DNA of 64,000 nt from Streptomyces sp. WMMC940 (GCF_027460265.1 NZ_JAPZBC010000001.1:6808001-6872000), one strand, 5' to 3'; positions 17,445-26,497 are shown, numbered from the stretch's first letter. Program-made: numbers and translations. Notes: generated from the sequence alone by a model not told the origin.

Positions 17445-18026
17445 TCAGTCCAGGTCGCGGCGCATCACCCAGCGATAGCGCTTGTCGCTCTTGGCCTCGG
17501 TCCTGCGGACCCGGTGGAAGCCCGCCCGCTCGAACATCTCCATCGTGCCGACGTAGGCGAGCGTCGCGTTCACCCGGCCGCCCTCCGGATCCACGGGGTA
17601 ACCCTCCACCGCGGGAGCGCCGTTGACCCGCGCGTGTTCCACCGCGCCCTCCAGCAGACGGGACGCGACGCCCTTGCCGCGGAACTCCTTGCGCACGACG
17701 AAGCACGTGACGGACCACACCGGCAGGTCGTCGACGGGGGTGATCGTCTTCGACGACGTGAGCCGGTCCAGGTGCTTGCGCGGCGCCACGTTGCACCAGC
17801 CGGCCACCTCCCCGTCGAGATAGCCGAGCACTCCGGGGGGCGGATCCCCCGCCTCGACGAGGGAGCCCAGGTGCGCGCCCCGCTCGTCGGCGGTCATCCG
17901 CCCGTAGTCGCCGGTGGTCAGCCGCCAGGCCATGCACCAGCAGGTGTGCGCGCTCTTGCGCGGCTGCAGGACCGCTCGCACGTCGTCCCATCGCTCGGCG
18001 GTCGCCGGCAGAACTTCCCAACTCAT
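17445..18026 (-). CDS. GNAT-family N-acetyltransferase
   Basis: A 193-residue GNAT protein. The central acetyl-CoA site is VRKEFRGKGVASRLLEGAV, matching R/Q-x-x-G-x-G/A, and it is preceded by the beta-4 strand CFVV. It ends RRTEAKSDKRYRWVMRRDLD, as in Streptomyces GNATs with a MWRL-like N-terminal segment. I took the ATG that overlaps the threonine aldolase stop (TGATG); a longer frame upstream only reads through the aldolase gene. Being last in the SHMT-like/DUF2461/aldolase run, it may acetylate the peptide or a precursor for tailoring or self-protection, but it could equally be a passenger. Confidence 0.86.
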   Translation of the reverse strand: MSWEVLPATAERWDDVRAVLQPRKSAHTCWCMAWRLTTGDYGRMTADERGAHLGSLVEAGDPPPGVLGYLDGEVAGWCNVAPRKHLDRLTSSKTITPVDDLPVWSVTCFVVRKEFRGKGVASRLLEGAVEHARVNGAPAVEGYPVDPEGGRVNATLAYVGTMEMFERAGFHRVRRTEAKSDKRYRWVMRRDLD

Positions 18027-19117
18027 CAGGCTACTTCGCTCTCTTTCCATTGCTGTGCGTGTCCCGCGGTCGCGGGAACGCCCCTCGTCCGGCGACCCTC
18101 GCCCATGAGGGACGCCAGGACCCCCGCGGCACGACGGCACGCCTGTCGCCCGACACCCAGATGTGTGACGAGCCGGACCGTCCGTGGACCGGGCGCGGTC
18201 ACCAGGACCCCCTCCCGGGCCGCCCCGGCCACGACCTCCTCGGCGTCCGGTGTGTCGACGAGGACGACATTGGTCTCCTGCGGACGCACCGCGCATCCGG
18301 CGTCCCGCAGCCCCGTCGCGAGCAGGGCCGCGTGGGTGTGGTCCTCGGCCATGCGCTCCAGGTGGTGGTCCAGCGCGTGCAGGCCCGCGGCGGCCAGGAT
18401 CCCCGACTGCCGCATGCCTCCTCCCAGACCGTGCCGCAACGACCGCGCCCTGGGAAGGCGTTCGGCGGCCGTGAGCAGAACGGAGCCGACCGGGGCGCCG
18501 AGCCCCTTCGACAGGCACACCGACAGGGTGTCGGCCACCGGGGCCCCGTACTCCGCGAGCGGCGTTCCGGTCGCGGTGTGCGCGTTCCAGATCCGGGCGC
18601 CGTCGATGTGCACCGACGCCCCGGCGCTCGCGGTCAGCCGCCGGATCGCGCGCAGTGTCTCCACGGGGTACACGGTGCCGCCCGCGCGGGTGTGGGTCTG
18701 CTCGAGCGCCACCGCGCGGGTGCCGACGGTGTAGGCGTTGCCCGGACGCAGGACGCCCTCCAGCTCCTCGGCCCCGAGCAGTCCCCGCTCACCGGGGACG
18801 GTGCGCGTCTGGATCCCGCCGTACCGGGCGGGCGAGCCCTCCTCGTGGGCCAGGATGTGGGCCTCGGCGTCGCAGACGACCTCCTGTCCGGGCGCAGCGA
18901 GCAGACGCAGCGCGATCTGGTTGGCCATCACGCCCGACGGGACGAACAGGGCGCCGCCGAAGCCGAACATGCCGGCCAGGCGGTCCTCCAGCGCTCGGGC
19001 GGTCGGGTCCTCCCCGAACAGGTCGTCGCCGACCTCGGCGACGGCCATCGCACGGCGCATCGCGGGGGTCGGACGGGTCACGGTGTCGCTGCGCAGATCG
19101 ACGGGCTCCATGTTCAT
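18026..19117 (-). CDS. L-threonine aldolase family PLP enzyme
   Basis: A 363-residue fold-type I PLP enzyme of the low-specificity threonine aldolase (LtaE/GLY1) family. It has the N-terminal LRSDTVTRPTPAM signature, GDDLFGEDP, VHIDGARIWNA for cofactor contact, and the Schiff-base lysine in SVCLSKGLGAPVGS. Family members split or form beta-hydroxy-alpha-amino acids from glycine and aldehydes. Here it may supply a beta-hydroxy amino acid building block, or glycine, for the synthetases (inference). The start overlaps the DUF2461 stop (ATGA) and its stop overlaps the GNAT start (TGATG), so the set is translated together. Confidence 0.9.
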   Translation of the reverse strand: MNMEPVDLRSDTVTRPTPAMRRAMAVAEVGDDLFGEDPTARALEDRLAGMFGFGGALFVPSGVMANQIALRLLAAPGQEVVCDAEAHILAHEEGSPARYGGIQTRTVPGERGLLGAEELEGVLRPGNAYTVGTRAVALEQTHTRAGGTVYPVETLRAIRRLTASAGASVHIDGARIWNAHTATGTPLAEYGAPVADTLSVCLSKGLGAPVGSVLLTAAERLPRARSLRHGLGGGMRQSGILAAAGLHALDHHLERMAEDHTHAALLATGLRDAGCAVRPQETNVVLVDTPDAEEVVAGAAREGVLVTAPGPRTVRLVTHLGVGRQACRRAAGVLASLMGEGRRTRGVPATAGHAQQWKESEVA

Positions 19118-19800
19118 GACGGCGTGTCAGCTCCTTGTGTGCCTCGCGGTCGCGGTGTCAGCCCGCGGACCGCGGCCCAGTCCAGCAGCGGCCGCACCAG
19201 TTCCCAGGTCTCCCGGACGAAGGCTCCGGCGGCGGCCGAACCGAGCGAGGGGCCCGGTCCGAGCCGCCGTCCGGCGTCGATCTTCCGGTGCCGCAGCAGC
19301 TCCAGTCGGGGGTGGTCCGCCGGCACGCCCCGTGGCCGGGTGGTGAGCCGGTCCCCGCCGATCGTGAACCCCAGGCCGGTCAGCCGGTCGGTGATCGCGG
19401 CCAGTTCCGCGCCGCCGTCCTCCTCCTCGACGGCGGCGCGGTAGCGGGCGACCTCGGCGCCCCCGTACGGGTACCAGCGCCCGGAGGCGTACAGCCCCTC
19501 CCGGTCCAGATGCAGCCAGAAGCCCAGCGCGGGCAGCACGTCCAGGTACGCGCCCTGGTACGTCTTGTACGGGGACTTGTCGTGGGACATCCGGGTGTCC
19601 CGGACCGGGCCGAGCAGACGCACCCCTCCCGCGTACTCGGCGAAGCGCGCCGACAGTTCGCCGGCCAGCTCCTCCATGGGCGCCCGGACGTCCCGCTCGT
19701 ACACCGCGCGATGACGAGCCCGCCAGGACTCCTTGGAGTTGTCGGCGGCGAGTGCCTCGTACAGGCGCGGTGCCGAGGGCGGGAAGCCGCTGAACGTCAC
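19114..19800 (-). CDS. DUF2461 family protein
   Basis: A 228-residue member of the DUF2461 (TIGR02453) family, of unknown function. Recognisable pieces are the N-terminal FSGFPPSAPRLYEALAADNSKESW, the SHDKSPYKTYQGAYLD core, GFWLHLDREGLYASGRWYP, and the C-terminal RHRKIDAGRRLGPG. I placed the start at GTG 19800, where it overlaps the SHMT-like stop as GTGA; frame further upstream only reads through that gene. The tight coupling on both sides suggests a real role with its neighbours, although this family is usually found alone in genomes. Confidence 0.84.
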   Translation of the reverse strand: MTFSGFPPSAPRLYEALAADNSKESWRARHRAVYERDVRAPMEELAGELSARFAEYAGGVRLLGPVRDTRMSHDKSPYKTYQGAYLDVLPALGFWLHLDREGLYASGRWYPYGGAEVARYRAAVEEEDGGAELAAITDRLTGLGFTIGGDRLTTRPRGVPADHPRLELLRHRKIDAGRRLGPGPSLGSAAAGAFVRETWELVRPLLDWAAVRGLTPRPRGTQGADTPS

Positions 19801-21197
19801 GACCCGTACCCCGGGAGCGGGTGGCGGGCGCACAGTGCGTCGACGCGTGCCCGCGCCGCCGCGCGCGCCTCGACCGGGAGCACTCCGGAGCCGGCCCGCA
19901 GCGCGTCGAGGACGTCCGCGACCAGGTCCGCGCACTCGCCCGCCGCGTTGCGGTCCATGCCGCGTGCCGCCAGGGTGTTGCTGCCCAGCCGCAGTCCGGC
20001 GGTGGTCCGCACGGGCGTGGTGTCGCCCGGGACGCGGTTGCGGTTGACGACGATGCCGCAGGACTCCAGGGCCTGCTCGGCGACGTCCCCGGTCAGACCG
20101 GCCGGGCGCAGGTCGATGAGCACCATGTGGGTGTCCGTCCCGCCGGTGACCAGGCGCAGGCCGCGTTCGGACAGCCGCTCGGCGATCGCCTGGGCGCCGT
20201 CCGCCAGCCGCTTGGCCAGCTCGGCGAACTCGGGCCCCGCCACGAAGTCCAGGGCCCGGGCCTTGGCCGCGATCGACGCGAGGTCCGGAGTGCCCTGGGT
20301 GAACGGGAACACCGCGCGGCGCATGGTCGAGGCGAGCGTCCCGCGCTCGGGCCCGGACTTGCCGGCGTCACGGCCGAGCAGGATCAGCCCGCCCCGCGGC
20401 CCGTACAGCTGCTTGTAGGTGCTGGTGGTGGTGATGTGGGCGTGGTCGACGGGGCTCGGGTGCAGTCCCGCGGCGACGAGGCCCGCGATGTGGGAGATGT
20501 CGGCGAGCAGATAGGCGTTCGTCTCGTCGGCGATCTCCCGGAAGCGGGCGAAGTCGATGCTGCGCGGGTAGGCACTCGCCCCGCAGACGATCAGCTTGGG
20601 CCGGTGGGTGAGGGCCAGATCGCGGATCCGGTCGTAGTCCAGCAGCCCCTCGGGGGTGAGCCGGTACCCCACGGCGTTGTAGTAGCGGCCGCTGACCGAG
20701 GCGGGTGAGCCGTGCGTGAGATGCCCCCCGCAGTCGAGGTCCAGGCCCAGCAGGGTGTCGCCGGGTGCGAGCAGGGCGGTGAGCACCGCCAGGTTCGCCG
20801 ACGACCCCGAGTGCGGCTGGACGATGGCGTCCCGCGCCGAGAACGCCGCACGGGCCCGCTCGATCGCCAGCCGCTCGATCTCGTCGGCGACCGAGCAGCC
20901 GGCGTGGTAGCGCCCGCCCGGATAGCCCTCGGCGGTGAGATTCCCGAGCGTGCTTCCGCCGCAGGCCAGCACGGACGGGTCGGCGACGCTCGAGGCGGCG
21001 ACCATCATCAGCGTGTTGTTCTGACGGTCCGCCTCGCGGTTCAGCAGCTCGTACAGGACGGCGTCGGTGCGGCGCAGCCTGGTGGCGGCGTGTCCGGCGA
21101 AGGTGATCATGTCGGGTGTCTCCGGCCGCGGACCCGCGGCCGTCGGAGCACCGTACGCGCCCGGGGCGCCCAGCGGCGCGGGCAGGGTGAACGTCAT
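19797..21197 (-). CDS. Divergent serine hydroxymethyltransferase-like PLP enzyme
   Basis: A 466-residue SHMT-fold enzyme. It keeps AEGYPGGRYHAG, the cofactor Asp233 and His236 in ADISHIAGL, the Schiff-base Lys262 in TYKQLYGPRGG and a carboxylate-binding Arg in AGLRLGSN. Two positions depart from true SHMT: the Glu of the IASEN motif is Ser69 (VAASS in an ungapped alignment), and the residue before the lysine is Tyr261 instead of His. It is therefore unlikely to be the housekeeping GlyA. SHMT-like enzymes in NRPS clusters make alpha-methylserine (FmoH) or act as threonine transaldolases (ObiH). Sitting 34 bp after a Cy-A-PCP gene, alpha-methylserine or a related beta-hydroxy residue for ring formation is my favoured role. 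Start: ATG after GAGGGGA. Confidence 0.88.
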   Translation of the reverse strand: MTFTLPAPLGAPGAYGAPTAAGPRPETPDMITFAGHAATRLRRTDAVLYELLNREADRQNNTLMMVAASSVADPSVLACGGSTLGNLTAEGYPGGRYHAGCSVADEIERLAIERARAAFSARDAIVQPHSGSSANLAVLTALLAPGDTLLGLDLDCGGHLTHGSPASVSGRYYNAVGYRLTPEGLLDYDRIRDLALTHRPKLIVCGASAYPRSIDFARFREIADETNAYLLADISHIAGLVAAGLHPSPVDHAHITTTSTYKQLYGPRGGLILLGRDAGKSGPERGTLASTMRRAVFPFTQGTPDLASIAAKARALDFVAGPEFAELAKRLADGAQAIAERLSERGLRLVTGGTDTHMVLIDLRPAGLTGDVAEQALESCGIVVNRNRVPGDTTPVRTTAGLRLGSNTLAARGMDRNAAGECADLVADVLDALRAGSGVLPVEARAAARARVDALCARHPLPGYGS

Positions 21198-21231
21198 GGC
21201 TGTCCCCTCGTGGAGTTCCTGTGGTCGTCGG

Positions 21232-24200
21232 TCAGGCGCGGGCCGCGGCCCCGGGCACGTCCGGCGTACCGGCGGGGAGATCCGCACCGTCCTCGTCCGG
21301 CAGCGCACCGAGGGCCTCCGCCGCGGCCAGAGCCTCGGCGCCGTGCTTCTCGTCGGCGGCGATCCGCGCGGCCAACGTCGCCAGCACGGGGGTGCGGAAC
21401 ACCGTCTTGACGGGCACGGGCACCCCCAGCAGGTCCTGGAGGAGGCCCGCCAGCCGGGTTCCGCTCAGCGAATCGCCGCCCAGCTTGAAGAAGTTGTCGC
21501 CGGGGCCGACCCGGTCGAGGCCGAGGATGTCGGCGACGGCCGCGCACAGCACCAGCTCCAGCGCGTCGCCCGGCTCCGCGGCCGCGTCCGCCGCCGCGGA
21601 GTCGTCGGCGGCCTGGCGGCTGCCGGCGGTGGAGGCGAGCAGCAACCGGTCCACCTTGCCGTTGCGGGTGAGCGGCAGCTCCTCCAGCACGGTCAGCGCG
21701 GAGGGGACCATGTACGCGGGCAGTTGCTCCGAGAGCCGGGCGAGGATCTGCTCTCCCGTGCCCTCCCGGCCGGCGACGACATAGGCGTGCAACCGCCGGA
21801 CGCCGTGGGCGCTGGCGGGGGCGACCACCACGGCCGCCGCGACGCGCTCGTCCTGCCGCAGCGCCGCCTCGATCTCGCCGAGTTCGATCCGGTGGCCCTG
21901 GACCTTCACCTGGAAGTCGTCCCGGCCCAGGATCTCGATGCTTCCGTCCGGGAGGTAGCGCCCCAGATCCCCCGTCAGATAGGCCCGCTCACCGGTGTCC
22001 GGCAGTGCCACGAAGCGGCTGCGGGTCAGCTCCTCGTTCTTCAGGTAGCCGAGCGCCAGCCCGACGTCGCTGGCCACGGCCATCTCGCCGACCACGCCCA
22101 GCGGGCGCTCGTGGGCGGAGCCGTCCACGATGTAGTACCGCTGGTTGGTGATGGGCTTGCCGTAAGGGATGCTGGACCAGGCCGGGTCGACCTCGCCGAT
22201 CGGCTGGAACAGCGACCAGCAGATCGTCTCCGTCGGGCCGCCCGAGCCCACCACCTGGACGCGGGGGCTCTGGGCGCGCAACCGGTCCGGCAGGGTCAGC
22301 GGGATCCAGTCGCCGGAGAGCACCGAGAGACGCAGGGACTCCAGGGGGCGTCCGCCGCCGCGCCGTTCCCGGACCTCCGCCTCGCCGACGAGGAGTTCCA
22401 TCAGTACCGGCACGGAGTTCCACAGCGTGACGCGCTCCGCGGACACCAGGTCGGCCCACACGTCCGGCTCGGCGTGCTCGAACGGCGGCGGGACGAGGAC
22501 GGTGCCTCCTTGCGTCAGCACGCCGAACACGTCGTAGATCGATGCGTCGAAGTGCAGTCCGGAGACGGCCAGCAGCCGGTCGGCGCCGTCCACCCCGAAC
22601 CGCCGGGCCACGTCGCGGATCAGGTTGACGACACCGATGTGGTCGACCATGACGCCCTTGGGCTCACCCGTCGAACCGGAGGTGAAGATGGTGTACGCCA
22701 TGTCGGCCGGGGTCTGCGCGACCTCCGGCAGTCCGGCGTCGCCGATCTCGAAGTCCTCGTCGACGCGGTAGCGGTGGGCGTTCGGCGGCCAGCCGATCCG
22801 GGAATCCAGCCGGGACTGGGTGAGCACCTTGTCCACTCCGGCGTGGGCCAGGAGCCTGCGCAGGCGCTCGGGAGGCAGGGAGGCGTCGAGCGGCAGATAG
22901 GCCGCGCCGGACGCCAGGATCCCGTAGACCGCGGCGTACTGTTCCCAGCCCTTCTCCATCACGACGGCGATCAGCTCGCCCGGCTTCGCGCCGTGCTGCC
23001 GCAGTCTGCGGCCGATCCGCCAGGCGTAGGAGGCGAGTTCCGCGTAGCTGAGCCGCCGACCGGCGTCCACGACCGCCTCGGCGTCCGGCGTGCGGGCGGC
23101 CTGCTCGGCGAACAGCTCGTGCAGGGTGATGTACGGGATCTGGCCCGCCGTGTCGTTGACCCGGCGGCGCAGCTCGCGTTCGGCGGGGGGGATCAGGTCG
23201 AAGCGCCGGCTGCGCAGGCTCTGCGGTTCCTCCACGAGGCGCCGGACGAGGGAGACGTACGCCCCGAACGCGGCCGCGGTGAACCCGGGCGCGAAGGCGC
23301 CGTCGACGTAGTCCCAGATGATCCGCAGTTCCCCGCCGAGTTCGCGCAACTGGACGTCGAGGGACACCTGCGGGGTCTGCGAGATCGAATAGACCTCGTG
23401 CCCAAGGTCGGTGACCGGGCGGCGGGCCGGGTAGTCCAGCAGGCTGGTGACGACCACCGGCATCCCGGCCTGCGCGCCGGCACCGTGCAGCCGGGTCAGT
23501 TCGCGCAGCACCCGGACGCCGTTGAACGCACCGTGCTCCATGTCCCGGCCGAGCTGGTCGCGCAGGGCCCTCGCCCGGTCGAGGAAGGTCGCGCCCGAAC
23601 CGTCCGCGGCGAGGAGCACGGCGTTGGTGAAGTCCCCCAGCACCGAACCGATGTCCTCGTGCACCCGGGGACGCTCGAAGACCGGGTAGTTCAGGGTGAA
23701 GTCGGTCTCCTCCGCCCAGCAGCGGACCACCTCGGCGAACGCGGCGGTGAGCAGTACCGACGGGGAGACCTCCGCCTCCCGCGCCACGTTCCTGAGACGT
23801 TCCCAGTCCGCGGGCGACAGCCGGTGCTCGTGCCGTTCGAAGCGGACCCCGGCCCCACCGCCCCCGCCCTTCGGCAGCGAAGGCGCCGGCGGGAGCTCGG
23901 GGACCCGCTCCAGCCAGTAGTCACGGGCCGCGCGGAACGCCTCCGTGCCGGGCATCACGTCGGCACGCCAGCGAGCGTAGTCGGCGAACGTGAGGCCGGG
24001 CTCGGGCAGTTCGGCCCCGGGGTCCTCGTACAGGTCGATCAGGTCCGGGAAGAGCACCTGGAAGGCGCTGGAGGCGTCCAGCACCTGCAGATCGATGCCC
24101 AGATGGACCCGGCCCCGGCTCCCCTCGCCCGGCAGCAGCACCATCCTCAGGTCGAACAGCGGCCAGCTGCCCACCGGGAACACCCGGTGGCTCATCTCCT

Positions 24201-24534
24201 CGCGCAGTTCGACGAGCCGCTTCTCGGCCTCGTCGACGGTGAGCCCGCGCAGGTCCAGCACCGGTGTCTCGTACGGGGGAGGCTCCGCGAGCACGTGCTG
24301 CGCGCCGTCGGAGCGGCCGACGGCACGCAGCATGTCGTGACGGGCGACGACCCGGCGCCAGGCGGCGGCGAACCGCTCCGGATCCAGGTCCTCGCGCTCC
24401 CATTCGAAGTACCCGTAGCAGCCGATGCTGCCCAGCTCGACGCCCTCTCCCCGCCCGATCATCAGCGCCTGCTGCGTCTCGGTCATGGGGAAGGGGACGG
24501 CGCTGTCGGCGGGGCCGTGCAAGAGCTCGGTCAT
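21232..24534 (-). CDS. NRPS module Cy-A-PCP (heterocyclization)
   Basis: An 1100-residue single-module synthetase. The N-terminal domain is a heterocyclization domain: Asp148-x4-Asp153-x2-Ser156 replaces HHxxxDG, and it begins FPMTETQQALMIGRG like the Cy domain of the truncated NRPS at the left edge. The A domain has FTSGSTGEPKG, GGPTETICWS and YLTGDLGRY; the approximate pocket is D-A-Y-N-V-S-S-C-W, related to codes of Cys-type Cy modules but not identical. The carrier domain has Ser1022 (GGDS). The product should be a thiazoline or oxazoline, or a 4-methyl-oxazoline if the adjacent SHMT-like enzyme supplies alpha-methylserine as in the fmo (JBIR-34/35) pathway. I chose ATG 24534 (GGAG upstream); ATG 24567 in frame has no visible ribosome site. 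Confidence 0.92.
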   Translation of the reverse strand: MTELLHGPADSAVPFPMTETQQALMIGRGEGVELGSIGCYGYFEWEREDLDPERFAAAWRRVVARHDMLRAVGRSDGAQHVLAEPPPYETPVLDLRGLTVDEAEKRLVELREEMSHRVFPVGSWPLFDLRMVLLPGEGSRGRVHLGIDLQVLDASSAFQVLFPDLIDLYEDPGAELPEPGLTFADYARWRADVMPGTEAFRAARDYWLERVPELPPAPSLPKGGGGGAGVRFERHEHRLSPADWERLRNVAREAEVSPSVLLTAAFAEVVRCWAEETDFTLNYPVFERPRVHEDIGSVLGDFTNAVLLAADGSGATFLDRARALRDQLGRDMEHGAFNGVRVLRELTRLHGAGAQAGMPVVVTSLLDYPARRPVTDLGHEVYSISQTPQVSLDVQLRELGGELRIIWDYVDGAFAPGFTAAAFGAYVSLVRRLVEEPQSLRSRRFDLIPPAERELRRRVNDTAGQIPYITLHELFAEQAARTPDAEAVVDAGRRLSYAELASYAWRIGRRLRQHGAKPGELIAVVMEKGWEQYAAVYGILASGAAYLPLDASLPPERLRRLLAHAGVDKVLTQSRLDSRIGWPPNAHRYRVDEDFEIGDAGLPEVAQTPADMAYTIFTSGSTGEPKGVMVDHIGVVNLIRDVARRFGVDGADRLLAVSGLHFDASIYDVFGVLTQGGTVLVPPPFEHAEPDVWADLVSAERVTLWNSVPVLMELLVGEAEVRERRGGGRPLESLRLSVLSGDWIPLTLPDRLRAQSPRVQVVGSGGPTETICWSLFQPIGEVDPAWSSIPYGKPITNQRYYIVDGSAHERPLGVVGEMAVASDVGLALGYLKNEELTRSRFVALPDTGERAYLTGDLGRYLPDGSIEILGRDDFQVKVQGHRIELGEIEAALRQDERVAAAVVVAPASAHGVRRLHAYVVAGREGTGEQILARLSEQLPAYMVPSALTVLEELPLTRNGKVDRLLLASTAGSRQAADDSAAADAAAEPGDALELVLCAAVADILGLDRVGPGDNFFKLGGDSLSGTRLAGLLQDLLGVPVPVKTVFRTPVLATLAARIAADEKHGAEALAAAEALGALPDEDGADLPAGTPDVPGAAARA

Positions 24535-24611
24535 GGTCCAACTCCACTCGCTCTGAAGGGAATTCATTAGGCCGGGACTGCAGAGGCGTCACCGCTCCGC
24601 CGGGCGGAGCG

Positions 24612-24642
24612 AGGGTAGGCCGCGCCGGTTAGCCACCGGTTA
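24612..24642 (-). promoter_or_regulatory. SARP-type operator and promoter of the Cy-A-PCP operon
   Basis: On the - strand, TAACCGG (24642-24636) and TAACCGG (24631-24625) start 11 bp apart. A 7-nt spacer and a TACCCT -10 box (24617-24612) follow. This copies the heptamer sequence, period and spacer of the site at 4589-4619. It overlaps the stop codon of the upstream SARP gene and lies about 80 bp before the chosen NRPS start. Confidence 0.75.
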
Positions 24643-26497
24643 CGCCCCCACGGAACCGTCCGGCCGGCGCGCCCTGCGCCCGGTCGTCCGGAAGGGAGAG
24701 GGCGAAGAGCCGCACCAGTGGGTGGAACACGTAGCAGGGCCGGCCCCACTCGTCGGCGCCGCTCACCTCCAGCAGCGCCTCGTCCGCCAAGGCCTCCAGC
24801 AGCAGCTCGGCCTCCCCCTCGGGCAGCCCCAGCAACCCGGCGGCCCGCACCGCGGGGAACGGCTCCGGGCCCATGCCGCCGAGGTCCGGGAACGCCCGGC
24901 GGGCGTCCGGCCGCAGTGCCCGCCAGGAGGCGAGCAGCGCGCCCTGCACGTCCAGGTCGCCCGAGTGGAGTTCCCGCAGCCGCGTGTCGGGGTCCGCCAG
25001 CCGCCGGGCGAACCGGTCCGGCGCGTAGTGCGGCCGGGCCGCTATCCGCGTGCCCGCGATGCGCAGCGCCAGCGGCAGCCCCGCGCAGTGCTCCACGATG
25101 ACCGCCGCCGCACCGGGGGCGGCGGCGATCCGCTCCGGCCCCGCTGCCGCTGCCAGTACCTGGAGCGCCGGTCCGTCCTCCAGTGGATCGAGGGCCACGG
25201 TGTGGGCCCCGGCCACGGTGGGTAGCGCGGTGCGTCCCGTGACGAGGACGGCCGGTTCCGGGGTGTTGGGGAGCAGCGGTCCGAGCTGCGCCGCGCTCGC
25301 GGCGTTGTCCAGCAGAACGAGCAGCCGCCTGCCGCCGGTGCGCTCCCGGTAGAGACGGACGAGTTCGTCGGTGTCGTCGGCCACGCCCGAGCCGAGGGCG
25401 AGCCCCAGTGCCCGCAGCAGCTGCACCAGCACCCCGCCGGCCGGCCGCGCGGTGCCGTCCGGAGCACGCAGGTCGGCGTACAGCTGTCCGTCGGGGAAGT
25501 GCCGCTTGCAGCGGTGCGCCGCGTGCACGGCGAGCGCGGTCTTGCCGACGCCGGCCATTCCCGTCACCAGAACCCGGCGGGGCCGGTCCGCCGCGGACGC
25601 GTCCGGGGTGAGGGCCCGGGACAGCAGTTCCAGTTCGCGCTCGCGGCCCGTGAAGTCCACCGTGTCCGGGGGCAGTGTGGCGGGCACGCCGTGGGTCTCC
25701 CGTTCGCCCTGGCGGCGGCCGCCGGGCTCCGACGCCGCCGGGGCGCCGGCCCGCCGGGGATGCCGCACCAGGGAGCCGTCCAGCAGCGCCCGGTAGGTGG
25801 CCTGCAGTTCCTCGCCCGGGTCGACGCCGAGTTCCTCGGCCAGCACCGCGCGGCCGTGGTGGTAGAGGTGGATCGCGTCGGCCTGCCGTCCGCAGCGGCA
25901 CAGCGCGGTCATCAGCTGGCAGCGGATGCGCTCCCGCAGGGGGAACTCCGCAACGAGGCCGGTGAGTTCGACGGTGATCTCCTCGTGGCGTCCGAGCGCG
26001 AGGTCGGCGGCGATCCGGTTCTCCAGGGTGACGGCGCGTGCCTCCGTCAGGCAGGGGGCCTCGGCGGCCGCGAGATGGTCCGTGGTGTTGGCCAGCGGAG
26101 GGCCGTTCCAGCGCGCGAGGGCGCCCCGGAGAAGATCTCCCGCCCTTTCGTGATCCTGCGCGGAAAGCGCTTCCCGGCCCTCCCGGTCGAGTTCCTGGAA
26201 TTCGATCAGATCGAGCGAGGAATTGCCTATGGCCATGGCATATCCGGGTGGCCTGCGGTCGATGAGTATGTCGTCGCCCAGGATTTTCCGCAGCCTCGAC
26301 ACATAGGTGTACAGCTGGGCGCTCGCGGTGGCGGGCGGTGTCCAGCCCCAGAGCAGCCGGCTCAGCCGGTCGTCGGAGACGACCTCCTCGCGGGACATCA
26401 GCAACGCTGCCAGCACGGTGTGCAGCTTGGTGCCGGAGAGCGGCACTCTGCTCCCGTGCCGGCGGACCTCGACCGGCCCGAGCACTCGGAATTCCAT
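24629..26497 (-). CDS. SARP-NB-ARC transcriptional activator (AfsR/RedD type, no TPR)
   Basis: A 622-residue regulator. Residues 1-95 form an OmpR-type winged helix (FRVLGPVEV start, YTYVSRLRKILG), 100-245 the bacterial transcriptional activation domain, and 270-560 an NB-ARC ATPase with Walker A GMAGVGKTAL and LVLLDNAAS as Walker B. A short C-terminal helical region follows, without the TPR array of full AfsR. SARPs bind heptamer direct repeats upstream of cluster promoters; the paired TAACCGG sites are the obvious candidate targets for this protein or the neighbouring regulator. The ATG start lies 198 bp from the divergent small-peptide gene. It precedes the Cy-A-PCP operon on the same strand by 95 bp. 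Confidence 0.92.
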   Translation of the reverse strand: MEFRVLGPVEVRRHGSRVPLSGTKLHTVLAALLMSREEVVSDDRLSRLLWGWTPPATASAQLYTYVSRLRKILGDDILIDRRPPGYAMAIGNSSLDLIEFQELDREGREALSAQDHERAGDLLRGALARWNGPPLANTTDHLAAAEAPCLTEARAVTLENRIAADLALGRHEEITVELTGLVAEFPLRERIRCQLMTALCRCGRQADAIHLYHHGRAVLAEELGVDPGEELQATYRALLDGSLVRHPRRAGAPAASEPGGRRQGERETHGVPATLPPDTVDFTGRERELELLSRALTPDASAADRPRRVLVTGMAGVGKTALAVHAAHRCKRHFPDGQLYADLRAPDGTARPAGGVLVQLLRALGLALGSGVADDTDELVRLYRERTGGRRLLVLLDNAASAAQLGPLLPNTPEPAVLVTGRTALPTVAGAHTVALDPLEDGPALQVLAAAAGPERIAAAPGAAAVIVEHCAGLPLALRIAGTRIAARPHYAPDRFARRLADPDTRLRELHSGDLDVQGALLASWRALRPDARRAFPDLGGMGPEPFPAVRAAGLLGLPEGEAELLLEALADEALLEVSGADEWGRPCYVFHPLVRLFALSLPDDRAQGAPAGRFRGGVTGG

